Positions 1-8,249 of a stretch of 64,000 bases of DNA are shown piece after piece. The stretch is from JAJRXR01 sp041402005 (GTDB taxonomy: Bacteria > Planctomycetota > Phycisphaerae > Phycisphaerales > UBA1924). The stretch is taken from positions 186,001 through 250,000 of the forward strand of contig JAWKTB010000004.1 of NCBI GenBank assembly GCA_041402005.1, in the 5' to 3' direction. The translations under genes and the position numbers were made by a program. Under the pieces are notes generated by a model. It saw only the letters and a list, made by a program, of their open reading frames with translations. It was not told where the DNA came from and searched no databases. The first letter of the stretch is position 1; every line of letters starts with the position of its first letter.

Positions 1-1436
1 AGACGGGCGAGAAGAACTTCAACAAGCCCGACTGCCAGGTGATGAGCGACGAGCAGTTCGACTGGCTCGCCGAGACGCTCGAGCGCGCCAAGGGCGCCGA
101 CCACGTCTTCCTCTTCCTGCACCACCCCCGCTGGCTCGGCGGGAACTACGGCGACGACTGGGAACGTGTCCACAAGCTCCTCGTCGACGCCGGCAACGTC
201 TCGGCCGTCTTCGCCGGGCACATCCACCGCATGCGTTACGACCCCCGCGACGGCATCGAGTACGTCACCCTCGCCACCGTCGGCGGCGGCCAGTCCCACA
301 CCGTCCCCGACGCCGGCTGGCTCCACCAGTTCCACATCGTCACGGTCCGCAAGGACCAGCTCGCCCTCTCCTCGCTCCCCGTCGGCAAGGTCATGGATGT
401 CCGCGAGCTGACGGGCGACCTCGCCGACGAGGCCGCCAAGCTCGCCGCGACGATGCCCACGATCGACGCGCCGGTCGAGCTGGACGCCAACGGCGGCGCG
501 GATACGACCGTCTCGGTCACCATCCGCAACACGACCTCGCACGACGCCGAGTACTTCGTCGCGCCCGATTCCGACGACAGCCGGTGGTCCTTCCTGCCCG
601 ACCACACGCACACCATCCTCGCCGCCGGCGAGACCCGCGTGGTCTCCTTCCGCGTCAAGCGGATGGCCAACTCGCTCGACGACGCGATCCGCCCGCTCTC
701 GCTCGTGGTCGACGCCGAGGTGCTGATGCCGGGCCATCGGTACGCGCTGCCGACACGCTGGGTCGAGGCGCCGATCCACTTCCTCGCCCCGCCCGAGCCG
801 ACGACCGAGGCGGACCTCGCCCTCGCCCTCGACGGCGAAACCACCTTCGCCTCCATCCCTAGCGCCGACATCGACCTGCCCGACGGCCCCTTCACCCTCG
901 AGTGCTGGTTCCGTGCCGACAAGTACTCACCCCGCACCGGCCTCATCGCCAAGACCGAGTCGAGCGAGTACGGCCTCTTCGTCTCCAACGCCCGCCCCGA
1001 GTTCTCCGTCCACCTCAACAACGCCTACGCCACCGCCGCGACCAAGGAGCCGATCCTCCAGACCGACCACTGGACCCACATCGCCGGCGTCTACGACACC
1101 AAGGAAGTCCGTCTCTACGTGGACGGCCATCTCGTCGCCCGCGCCCCCGCCTCCGGCAAGCGCACCCGCAACGCCCTCCCCCTCATCCTCGGCGCCGACG
1201 TCGACGGGAACGGGAACCCCGTCAGCTTCTTCGATGGTCAGATCGACGCCGTCCGCCTGTCCACCACCGCCCGCTACTCGGGCGACGCCTTTACACCGGC
1301 CCGCGCGTGGGCCCCGGACGCCGCCACCCTGATCCTCCACGACATGGACCGCTCCATCGGCCCCTGGATCCTCGGCCCGACCGCCTCCACCGCGCGCCTC
1401 GCCAAGGGCGCCACTCTCGAACCCGTCGCCCCGTAG
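1..1436 (+). CDS. Metallophosphoesterase with C-terminal LamG domain, 5' truncated
   Basis: The reading frame is open from the window edge, so the true start lies upstream. The visible N-terminal part is the end of a calcineurin-like phosphoesterase fold: 'FLFLHHP' and 'VFAGHIHRM' fit the family's metal-binding His and GHxH motifs. A linker follows, then a LamG/concanavalin-like jelly-roll in the last 170 residues ('FTLECWFRADKYS', 'WTHIAGVYDTKEVRLYVDG', 'GQIDAVRLSTTARY'). In the family these enzymes are secreted or periplasmic and hydrolyse phosphoesters; the LamG module usually binds carbohydrate or protein. No signal peptide can be judged because the start is missing. The substrate is unknown. 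It ends about 130 bp before the convergent infA gene. Confidence 0.85.
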   Translation, partial: TGEKNFNKPDCQVMSDEQFDWLAETLERAKGADHVFLFLHHPRWLGGNYGDDWERVHKLLVDAGNVSAVFAGHIHRMRYDPRDGIEYVTLATVGGGQSHTVPDAGWLHQFHIVTVRKDQLALSSLPVGKVMDVRELTGDLADEAAKLAATMPTIDAPVELDANGGADTTVSVTIRNTTSHDAEYFVAPDSDDSRWSFLPDHTHTILAAGETRVVSFRVKRMANSLDDAIRPLSLVVDAEVLMPGHRYALPTRWVEAPIHFLAPPEPTTEADLALALDGETTFASIPSADIDLPDGPFTLECWFRADKYSPRTGLIAKTESSEYGLFVSNARPEFSVHLNNAYATAATKEPILQTDHWTHIAGVYDTKEVRLYVDGHLVARAPASGKRTRNALPLILGADVDGNGNPVSFFDGQIDAVRLSTTARYSGDAFTPARAWAPDAATLILHDMDRSIGPWILGPTASTARLAKGATLEPVAP

Positions 1437-1455
1437 CCGGCGCCCCGGCTGTGAC

Positions 1456-1483
1456 GTGCCATGGCTGACCCAAAAGGCAGCCG
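1456..1483. repeat. H-type hairpin repeat, copy 1
   Basis: A short imperfect dyad ('GGCTGACCC' then 'GGCAGCC') lies between the convergent metallophosphoesterase and infA genes. A very similar sequence occurs at 34408-34440, so this is a dispersed repeat. It may also act as a terminator for either gene. Confidence 0.45.
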
Positions 1484-1562
1484 CTCCCCCCACCCCTACG
1501 CGCACACCAACCCCACCCGTCCCCGCCGACAGGCCCGCGCTACCCCCGTCACGATGTCTCAC

Positions 1563-1787
1563 CTACTGCCGGTACGTGATCCGAGCCCGCGTCAGGTCGT
1601 AGGGGCTCATCTCGACCGTCACTGTGTCCCCGGGCAGGATCCGGATGTAGTGCTTGCGCATCTTCCCCGACACGTACCCGATCACCTCGGACTGCTGCTC
1701 GTTCGGCAGCCGCAGCCGGAACATCGCGTTCGGCAAGGCCTCCACGACCACCGCCTCCATGGTGAACTTCTCGTCCTGCCTCGCCAT
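1563..1787 (-). CDS. infA: Translation initiation factor IF-1
   Basis: The 74-residue product is a canonical IF-1 S1/OB-fold protein that binds the ribosomal A site during initiation. Diagnostic segments are 'VVVEALPNAMFRLRL', 'SGKMRKHYIRILPGD' and the C-terminal 'SPYDLTRARITYR'. I place the start at the ATG at 1787 ('MARQDEKF') because it gives the normal length and has a purine-rich AAGGGG upstream; an in-frame start seven codons further upstream would add an atypical extension. It stands alone, not next to rpsM or secY as in many bacteria, and is convergent with the metallophosphoesterase gene. Confidence 0.97.
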   Translation of the reverse strand: MARQDEKFTMEAVVVEALPNAMFRLRLPNEQQSEVIGYVSGKMRKHYIRILPGDTVTVEMSPYDLTRARITYRQ

Positions 1788-1956
1788 CCGGCCCCTTTCG
1801 TCCCTCACAGATAGGCGCCGTCACGGGTCTCACCCGCCCAGGCCTCGCCGTCGGATGATACGCCTTCGCCCGAGCCTGTCCCGCCGGGCGACGGTCCCAA
1901 CGCCAACTTCACGCCTTCAGTCTGATCCGCCGGGCCTCGGATCCCCGACCCGGCGC

Positions 1957-3618
1957 CTAGAGCCCCGACGCCCCCGCGCCGCACCCACCCACGAACCGGA
2001 GCAGGTAGGCCAGGATGTCGGCGAAATCGAAGACCCCGTGGGGCGGGGCAAGGTCCGCACCGGGCGCCCCGTCATTGAAGAGCTGCAGGTACAGCAGCAG
2101 ATCAGAGATGTTGATCATGTGGTCCCCGTTCAGGTCTCCGACGCAGGTGGGGCGTTGGACCGGAACGCCACCCCCTGTGAAGAACGCGAGCGCCGCCTCC
2201 GCGTTGACCCGACCCCAGCCGAACACGTCGTCCTTCCCGGGCTCGCCCAGGTCGTCCGCCGTCGCCTCGATGATCGCCTGCACCGCGTCGTTGGTCAGCT
2301 GGGGGTACCGGGCCCACACCAACGCGCCCACCCCGGACACGAATGCCGCCGCCGCGGACGTTCCCGTGTCGCACATCACCGAGTCGGGCGAGCTGGGCGT
2401 GTCGAGCAGCGACACGATGCCCCCCCCGGGCGCGACGACGGAGACCTCGGGGCCCTGGGTCGAGTTCGACCAGATCTCGTCCTGGTTGTTCGTGGCGCCG
2501 ACGCCGATCACCTCGGGGAACGCCGCGGGATAGCGCACAGTCTGCGTCACCACGTTGCCCGTCGACGCCACCAGCAGCGCGCCGCTGTCATGGGCGTAGA
2601 TCACCGCATCGTGCAGCAGGCTCGTCGCGTTCCCGTTGGAGCCGAAGCCCAGGCTCATGTTCAAGATGTCCGCCCCATGGTCCGCCGCCCACACGATCCC
2701 ATCGCTCACCTGGGCCTCGAACCCGATCTGAAAGTCATTGAACACGCGAATCGGCATGATCCGGGCGTCCCAGCTCACCCCCGCGATCGCGATCCCGTTG
2801 TTCGGGATTGCCGCCGCGATGCCCGCGATGAACGTCCCGTGGTTGTTGTTCATGTGCCCCGTTGCGTCGGGAGGCCCACCCGCGAAGTTCTGGCCGGGCA
2901 CGAGCCGACCCACCAGATCCCTGTGCTCGTTCACCCCGCCGTCGATCACCGCGATGACGATGCTCTGATTCCCGAGGTAGAGCGCCCATGCCGGGACCGC
3001 GCTGATGTCCGCCCCCGGCAAGCCCGCATGCGTGCTGCACATCGTCGTCTGTCCGGTGTTCTGCAATCCCCACTGGTCGCCGAAGAAAGGATCGGAGGGC
3101 CAAGGCGCCTCGTTGTCCTCTTTCCCACGCGACAACGACTCACCCACTCGATCGGGATCGACCCGCTCGAAGAACTGTCCGAACTGGCCGACCGCGTAGG
3201 CGAACGATTCGACGTCGTGTCCGGCGCCGATCTCGATCACGTAATACCGATCGAGCCCGATCCGCGCCGCCAGGGCCGGCCTCGCGAACTTGCCCGATTC
3301 GAACACGGGACGCACGGCACGCACGTCGAATCTGTGGGTCGCCTCACCGATCGTGTTCGATGCCTCGGAGACCGAGGGCGCGAACGCCACGCCCGCGCGC
3401 GCCGCCCGGACCCCGCCCGCGTCCAACCAGATCGAAACCCCCTCGCGAACCTTCACGATCACCCTGGACGAGCTGTATCCCCCGGGAGAATCCGGGCTCC
3501 CCGAGAAAACCCCCAGGCCAGCGTGCGGGGCCATGCCCTCGGAGCGCGCGGCGTCAGCGCCTACGCCCAGAGCGATCGCCGTCACGAGACACGCCACCCC
3601 AACCCGAACCGGGCTCAT
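1957..3618 (-). CDS. Secreted subtilisin-like S8 serine protease with GC-type dockerin C-terminus
   Basis: The 553-residue preproprotein begins with a signal peptide ('MSPVRVGVACLVTAIALGVG'), then a prodomain and an S8 catalytic domain. The triad is visible: Asp226 in 'VIAVIDGGV', His260 in 'NNNHGTFIAG' and Ser421 in 'CDTGTSAAAAF', with the oxyanion Asn355 in 'ASTGN'. 'QWGLQNTGQ' before the Asp is typical of this family. The last 60 residues are two EF-hand-like repeats ('DLNGDHMINISDLLLYL' and 'HGVFDFADILAYLLRF') closing with a Gly-Cys end, the GC-type dockerin tail found in Phycisphaerae. The ATG at 3618 is preferred over a GTG at 3645 because GGGAGAAGAG precedes it. It probably cleaves extracellular protein; the target is unknown. 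Confidence 0.93.
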   Translation of the reverse strand: MSPVRVGVACLVTAIALGVGADAARSEGMAPHAGLGVFSGSPDSPGGYSSSRVIVKVREGVSIWLDAGGVRAARAGVAFAPSVSEASNTIGEATHRFDVRAVRPVFESGKFARPALAARIGLDRYYVIEIGAGHDVESFAYAVGQFGQFFERVDPDRVGESLSRGKEDNEAPWPSDPFFGDQWGLQNTGQTTMCSTHAGLPGADISAVPAWALYLGNQSIVIAVIDGGVNEHRDLVGRLVPGQNFAGGPPDATGHMNNNHGTFIAGIAAAIPNNGIAIAGVSWDARIMPIRVFNDFQIGFEAQVSDGIVWAADHGADILNMSLGFGSNGNATSLLHDAVIYAHDSGALLVASTGNVVTQTVRYPAAFPEVIGVGATNNQDEIWSNSTQGPEVSVVAPGGGIVSLLDTPSSPDSVMCDTGTSAAAAFVSGVGALVWARYPQLTNDAVQAIIEATADDLGEPGKDDVFGWGRVNAEAALAFFTGGGVPVQRPTCVGDLNGDHMINISDLLLYLQLFNDGAPGADLAPPHGVFDFADILAYLLRFVGGCGAGASGL

Positions 3619-4113
3619 CTCTTCTCCCAAGCCGAAGATAGCCACACTCTCGGCCTGATCCCTGCAGACAGCCCGATGCTACCACTTCACCCTCGCCAGA
3701 AACACCCCCCAGGACGAGGGTTCACACCACCCTGATCGAATGTGATGTACCCTTTCAAAAACCGATCGAGAGTCGCGAGGCGCGTAAGTCTCGGCCAGAT
3801 CACCACCTGTCCCACGAATCCAATCAAATACCAAATATGATCGCGTGACAAATTCCCCAATTTCGCTTGCCAAGTCTGGAATTATGCCCTTGACAAGCCT
3901 CCCTGCGCGTGGGAGGCTGGGGGTGACTGAAAATCTCAGTGTGGGGCTCCGGGTCGAGCAAGAGAGAGAACCGATCGGAGCAGCCATCGCCGGGGAGGTT
4001 GAGAGAGACCCCGTCGAGTACTTCGGAGCGAGCGTGCACGTGCCCCACCGTGCGACCAAGCAGCTCTGAAGAGCAGCTCCAATAGATGCCTGTTTCAGGC
4101 CGAGGTGAGAGAC
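3619..4113. promoter_or_regulatory. Divergent intergenic region with perfect hairpin 3896-3918
   Basis: This 495-bp gap separates the divergent protease and PEP-CTERM genes and is less GC-rich than its surroundings. TTGACA occurs at 3890-3895, followed at once by a perfect 8-bp dyad (AGCCTCCC at 3896-3903, GGGAGGCT at 3911-3918, 7-nt loop). It could be a -35-like element with an operator, or a leader hairpin. A 74-codon open frame at 3845-4069 has no ribosome site or family resemblance and is not called. Confidence 0.35.
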
Positions 4114-4869
4114 ATGGAGTTCAAGGGCATTACTCGTGGGCTGGTTGCCACCGCCGTCCTCGCCGCTGGCGGGACGTCCGCGCTCGCCGGTCAGAACGAC
4201 GTCGTCTTCCGCATCGAGGCGCTGTCCGACGGCAACCTCTCGGTGTACGAAGTCCACTTTGCTGATGGCACCTGGTCCGACGATGGCCTCAGCTGGGAGT
4301 GGAACTACGACGGCGACACGTTCTTCTTCGGCTCGGGCGCCGGCGGCGCCGACATGGGCCTCGGCGGCTTTGACAATGCGAGCCTCTCGCTCGATTACAG
4401 CAGCCGCGCCACGATGCAGACCGTCAACCTGAACTTTGACGTCTTCGCCGGCGCCTCGAACACCGCGTTCAGCATCGGCTCGGGTCCGCTGAACTTCGCC
4501 CAGTTCAGCACCGCCCAGGGCATCGCCTCCGCCTCCGTCGGTGTGACCGACGTCCTCGGCGGCGGCGCCACCCTCGCCCCGAACGCCCCCGGCATGTACC
4601 GCGCGTTCTACAACGGCGGCACCACCTTCGCCGACCTCCTCGCCTCGTCCCTCGTCGCCGGGCAGTTCAGTTCCGCCCAGGCCGACGATGACTTCGGCTT
4701 CGCCGCCATCGGCGTCCCCGTCGATGAGATCGCGGCCGAGTGGGCCTTCACCCTCACCGCTTTCGACAGCGCTGCCGGCACCAGCACCTTCTCGGTGGTC
4801 CCGGCCCCCGGCTCGGCCCTTCTCCTCGGCCTCGCCGGCCTGACCGCGACCCGTCGCCGTCGTCACTGA
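4114..4869 (+). CDS. PEP-CTERM sorting-domain exported protein, paralogue 1
   Basis: The 251-residue protein has an N-terminal signal peptide ('GLVATAVLAAGGTSALAG'), an Asp/Gly/Ala/Ser-rich predicted beta body, and a C-terminal PEP-CTERM tripartite tail: 'VPAPGSALLLG', a short hydrophobic segment, and a basic 'TRRRRH' end. Such tails are recognised by exosortase and mark proteins for the envelope or exopolysaccharide matrix. I take the ATG at 4114, preceded by GAGGTGAG, over a GTG at 4105. It is a paralogue of the next gene; both share an 'FYNGG/MYNGG' motif and a 'VDEI..W.F' motif before the tail. No exosortase gene is in the window. Function beyond surface location is unknown. Confidence 0.85.
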   Translation: MEFKGITRGLVATAVLAAGGTSALAGQNDVVFRIEALSDGNLSVYEVHFADGTWSDDGLSWEWNYDGDTFFFGSGAGGADMGLGGFDNASLSLDYSSRATMQTVNLNFDVFAGASNTAFSIGSGPLNFAQFSTAQGIASASVGVTDVLGGGATLAPNAPGMYRAFYNGGTTFADLLASSLVAGQFSSAQADDDFGFAAIGVPVDEIAAEWAFTLTAFDSAAGTSTFSVVPAPGSALLLGLAGLTATRRRRH

Positions 4870-4890
4870 GGCGACCTGATTGCTCGACCC

Positions 4891-4925
4891 CTCGGCGTCC
4901 CCTGACCGGGTCGCCGAGATTTCGT
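4891..4925 (+). terminator. Possible weak terminator
   Basis: CTCGGCG at 4891-4897 pairs with CGCCGAG at 4912-4918 around a 14-nt loop, followed by ATTTCG. The 7-bp stem and short T tract make it only a possible intrinsic terminator between the two PEP-CTERM genes. Confidence 0.4.
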
Positions 4926-5049
4926 CCGATAAAGATCCTCTTCAGGCTGACGTTTCCTGTTGAGGGTTCGAGGCCACCGGATCTAGACTCGGACCTTGCC
5001 CCGGCAGTTGGAGACCACCGGGGCTGTGAGAGAGAAGAGAGAGACCACC

Positions 5050-5826
5050 ATGAAGAGCATCGCTCAGCTGCGGATTCGATCGGGAGTTCTTGCGGTCGCC
5101 GCGACCCTCGCTGGCGCCGTGTCCGCTGCGCACGCCAATTTCAGCGATCCCATCCTCACCTTCTCGGCGTCAAACGCCCAGGGCTCGGGGTCGTTCTCCG
5201 TCAGCTTGGCTGACGCCCAGTTCAACAACGGTGAGATCGTCGTCTGGAACCTCGTCGGCGGTATCAACATCATGGACGGCGCCAACACGATCGGCTCCGT
5301 CAACACCGCCCAGCTTACCCTCCAGACCTTCACACCCGCCTCCTCGCAGGCGCTCGTCGCCCTCTCCTTCAATGTGACCGGCGGCCTGGCGGACACCGAG
5401 TTCACCATCACCAGCTCCCTCGTCGACGCCTTCCTCATCCAGAACGCCCAGGCCCGCGCGACCGGCACCTTCTCCGTCACCGACGGCAACCTCAACGGCG
5501 CGACCCTCACCGGCCTCCACGCCGGCGGCGGCCTCTACAACGCCATGTACAACGGCGGCTCCAGCTTCACCGAACTGTTCACCTCCGGCCCCTACAACGT
5601 CGGTGTCTCCGGATCGACCGGCGGCGCCGAGGACGTCCCCTTCGGCCCCGGCAACTTCAGCCCCCTCGGGGTTGACGTCGACGACATCCAAGCCCAGTGG
5701 CACTTCCGCATCACCGCCGGCGACCAGGCCGCGGGCACCAGCAACTTCATCGTCATGATCCCGGCCCCGGGTGGCCTCGCGCTGCTCGCCGTCGGTGGCC
5801 TCGCCGCCACCCGTCGTCGCCGCTGA
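5050..5826 (+). CDS. PEP-CTERM sorting-domain exported protein, paralogue 2
   Basis: The 258-residue protein has a signal peptide ('SGVLAVAATLAGAVSAAHA'), a beta-rich low-charge body and a PEP-CTERM tail ('IPAPGGLALLAVGG' then 'TRRRR'). The ATG at 5050 follows the run GAGAGAAGAGAGAGACC, a good ribosome site; upstream codons in frame look non-coding. It resembles the preceding gene along its length, most clearly in 'YNAMYNGGSSFTELF' and in the 'VDDIQAQWHF' segment, so the two arose by tandem duplication. A TAGACT hexamer at 4984-4989 may be the -10 of its own promoter. It is probably an exosortase substrate displayed at the cell surface or in the matrix. Confidence 0.85.
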   Translation: MKSIAQLRIRSGVLAVAATLAGAVSAAHANFSDPILTFSASNAQGSGSFSVSLADAQFNNGEIVVWNLVGGINIMDGANTIGSVNTAQLTLQTFTPASSQALVALSFNVTGGLADTEFTITSSLVDAFLIQNAQARATGTFSVTDGNLNGATLTGLHAGGGLYNAMYNGGSSFTELFTSGPYNVGVSGSTGGAEDVPFGPGNFSPLGVDVDDIQAQWHFRITAGDQAAGTSNFIVMIPAPGGLALLAVGGLAATRRRR

Positions 5827-5852
5827 TCTCACACGCTGATCCGAGAATGAAG

Positions 5853-5886
5853 AGGGCCGACGCCAAACGCGTCGGCCCTTTCTCTT
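5853..5886 (+). terminator. Intrinsic terminator after PEP-CTERM pair
   Basis: A perfect 11-bp stem (5853-5863 with 5869-5879, 5-nt loop) is followed by TTTCTCTT. It lies 27 bp after the second PEP-CTERM stop codon and before the convergent FAD oxidoreductase. Confidence 0.85.
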
Positions 5887-5911
5887 GCGCTGCACGCCGC
5901 CGCGCCCGGCG

Positions 5912-7102
5912 TCACCCGGTCGCTATCACGCGTTCAATCGGGAACAGCGTCTTGGCGCCCCCCAGCATCGCCTCGACGCCTCCACGGGCCGTCAGGAACG
6001 CCATCGACATGCCGTGCCCCGTGAACCCGCCGCAGAACCAGACGCGTCCCCCGAGCCCCTCAGGCCCCGGCACACCCCCCACGAGGGGCAGCCCGTCCGG
6101 CGAGAACCCCATCGTCCCCGCCCAACGCGCCAACACCTCGTATTCTGAAGTCACCAACTCCCGCATGAACGACTCGATCCGCGACTGCACCGGCTCGCCG
6201 GGCCACAGGTCGTACCCGACCTCTCTGTCCGCGTAGTAGGTCCTGGCCCCACCGAAGACGATCAAGCCGTCGGGCGCCGCCCGGAAGTACTCCGAGCCCC
6301 GGTTCGCGTAGTAGGCGTACGCCAGGGCGCCAGCCTCCGTGTGCCGCGGGCGGGCCGCAAGCAGCTGCCCCCGCCGCGGCGTGATCACCCCCGAGAGCGA
6401 CCCCAGCAGCCGCGGCCCATACGCATTGAGGCACGCCAGCACGCGCCCGCACGAGACTCGCACGTCCGCCGCGTGCACGACGACCTCATTCCCCCCGTTC
6501 CCCATCGCGATCGAGTGCGCCGCCTGCCCCTCGACCACCCTCGTCTTCACGAGCTTTTGGCGCAGGAACCGGACCAACTCCACCGGATTGCACACCCCGT
6601 CGTTGGGATTGAGTAGCCCGCACCGAGGACGTCCCGACCGCCAGAGCGGATCATCCGGCCCCGCCCCCGCCTCGATCAGCTCCGCCTCGAACCCGTCCTC
6701 ACGCATCAGCGTCACGGACTCTCGCAGTTCCCGCTCCTCGTCCGCGCCGAGCGCCACGAGACACGACGGACGCGCCGAGTACCCAGGGACCCCCTCGATC
6801 CCCTCCTCGCGCAGCGCCTCCAGGTTCGCCTCGGTCAACCGGAGCACGTCCCGCGCCAGCTCGCGCCCATACGTGCGGCACGCCTGTGCGTAGTTGTCCG
6901 CCACCCCGCGCATCAGGAAGCCCGCATTCCGCCCGCTCGCCCCGCCCGCGATCTCCGTCGCCTCGAGCAGCACGACGCTCGCGCCCCGACGCTCGAGTTC
7001 CAGCGCCGCCGAGATCCCCGCGATCCCCCCGCCGAGCACGCACACGTCGCACGACAGGCGTTCCGGCGCCCCAGACCGCCTCCACAACGACACGCTCGAC
7101 AT
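5912..7102 (-). CDS. FAD-dependent oxidoreductase, DAO (glycine/D-amino acid oxidase) family
   Basis: The 396-residue protein opens with a Rossmann dinucleotide site ('CDVCVLGGGIAGISAALELE', then a basic pair and 'VVLLEATEIAGGASGRNAG'), the standard DAO-family N-terminus. The substrate domain includes 'VVCGRV'-type strands, and the C-terminal FAD-binding part has 'WAGTMGFSPDGLPLVG' and 'VWFCGGFTGHGMS', as in sarcosine oxidase, glycine oxidase and YgaF-type enzymes. It probably oxidises an amine or hydroxy acid; the substrate cannot be read from the sequence. It begins 20 bp after pilT and is probably cotranscribed with glycerate kinase and pilT on the minus strand. No strong ribosome site precedes the start. 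Confidence 0.88.
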   Translation of the reverse strand: MSSVSLWRRSGAPERLSCDVCVLGGGIAGISAALELERRGASVVLLEATEIAGGASGRNAGFLMRGVADNYAQACRTYGRELARDVLRLTEANLEALREEGIEGVPGYSARPSCLVALGADEERELRESVTLMREDGFEAELIEAGAGPDDPLWRSGRPRCGLLNPNDGVCNPVELVRFLRQKLVKTRVVEGQAAHSIAMGNGGNEVVVHAADVRVSCGRVLACLNAYGPRLLGSLSGVITPRRGQLLAARPRHTEAGALAYAYYANRGSEYFRAAPDGLIVFGGARTYYADREVGYDLWPGEPVQSRIESFMRELVTSEYEVLARWAGTMGFSPDGLPLVGGVPGPEGLGGRVWFCGGFTGHGMSMAFLTARGGVEAMLGGAKTLFPIERVIATG

Positions 7103-7121
7103 CCGCGCGTCCCCCGCCCCT

Positions 7122-8249
7122 TCAGGCCTTGCCCTTGATCCGACCCACCAACGACTGCGCCTTGACCTGCACGCCCTTCAGCCTGCTGGTCAGGGCCTCG
7201 CGGTTGGGCGCGAACTCCATCGCCGTCGAGACCGCCACCCACTCCCGCTCGACGAGCTCCGCCAGTGAGTCCGTGAACGACCGCATCCCGTCCGAGTGCC
7301 CCGTGTTGATCACGGAGGGCAGGTCCTCGTCCCGCTCGTCTCGGATCAGTTCCTTGACCGTCGGCGTCGAGAGCAGCACCTCGGTCGCCGGCACGACCTT
7401 GCTCTCGAACCCCTCGACCGTGGGCACGAGCCGCTGGGCCGCGATCGCCTTCATCGTGGACGCGAGGCTCGAGCGGATGAACCCCCGCTCCTCCTGGGGG
7501 AAGAACTCGAGCATGCGGTTGAACGCCTGCATCGTGTCGGCCGTGTGCAGCGTCGCGAAGACGAGGTGCCCGGTCTCGGCCGCCTGGATCGCACTGAGCA
7601 CCGTCTCCTTGTCCCGCATCTCCCCGATGAAGATCACGTCCGGGTCCTGACGCACAACGAACCGCAGCGCCGTCCCGAAGTCCTTGACGTCGATCCCGAT
7701 CTCCCGCTGCGAGATGATCGACTTGTCGGGCGTGAAGCGGTACTCGACCGGGTCCTCGACCGTGATGATGTTCACCGCCCGGGTGTGGTTGATCTCGTCG
7801 ATCATCGCCGCCTGCGTGGACGACTTGCCGCACCCCGTCACCCCGACCACCAGCACCAGACCCTCGTGCGTCGCGTTGACGATCTTGGAGTAGACGGGGG
7901 GCAGGTGCAGCTCGTTGTAGTCGGGGATCTCGGCCTTGACGCGCCGGATCGCCGCGTGCGTGTGGTTGCCGGAGCGGAACACGTTGATCCGGAACCGGTC
8001 ACCGTCGGGCAAATGCCACGCAAAGTCGAGGTTGCCCGACTCCGCGAACCGGCGCTGCTGGTTCTCGTCGAGCAGCGGGTCCAGCAGGTGGTCCGCCTCG
8101 TCCTCGCTCAGGGGCTCGGACTCGATCGGCCTGAGGTGCCCGCCGATCCGGTACGTCGGCGGGATCCCCACCTTGATGTGCAGGTCCGACGCGTCGAGGC
8201 GCTTCATCGCCTCGAGCAGCTTCTTGATGTTCACGCTCCCGCTGATCAA
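7122..8249 (-). CDS. pilT: PilT-type type IV pilus retraction ATPase
   Basis: The 375-residue secretion ATPase has the PilT N-domain ('ASDLHIKVGIPPTYRIGG'), Walker A 'GVTGCGKS' at 136-143, Asp box 'VEDPVEY', Walker B 'DPDVIFIGEMRD' and His box 'AETGHLVFATLHT'. The order is that of PilT/PilU, hexameric motors that depolymerise type IV pili at the inner membrane. The start is a TTG at 8249: it overlaps the TGA of the upstream kinase (TTGA) and has GGAGG six bases upstream. A GTG five codons in is the alternative. No other pilus gene is in the window, so the operon is mixed. PilU cannot be excluded. Confidence 0.93.
   Translation of the reverse strand: MISGSVNIKKLLEAMKRLDASDLHIKVGIPPTYRIGGHLRPIESEPLSEDEADHLLDPLLDENQQRRFAESGNLDFAWHLPDGDRFRINVFRSGNHTHAAIRRVKAEIPDYNELHLPPVYSKIVNATHEGLVLVVGVTGCGKSSTQAAMIDEINHTRAVNIITVEDPVEYRFTPDKSIISQREIGIDVKDFGTALRFVVRQDPDVIFIGEMRDKETVLSAIQAAETGHLVFATLHTADTMQAFNRMLEFFPQEERGFIRSSLASTMKAIAAQRLVPTVEGFESKVVPATEVLLSTPTVKELIRDERDEDLPSVINTGHSDGMRSFTDSLAELVEREWVAVSTAMEFAPNREALTSRLKGVQVKAQSLVGRIKGKA

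Noticed and set aside
1654..3735. Long plus-strand open frame (693 codons) opposite the subtilisin and infA
   Set aside because: It is Arg/Pro-rich shadow sequence crossing two well-supported minus-strand genes.
3845..4069. 74-codon plus-strand open frame in the protease/PEP-CTERM gap
   Set aside because: No ribosome site, no family resemblance, and codon use unlike the neighbouring genes.
3679..4866. Minus-strand open frame of 395 codons opposite the first PEP-CTERM gene
   Set aside because: Gly/Glu-rich antisense shadow; the plus strand has signal peptide, PEP-CTERM tail and ribosome site.
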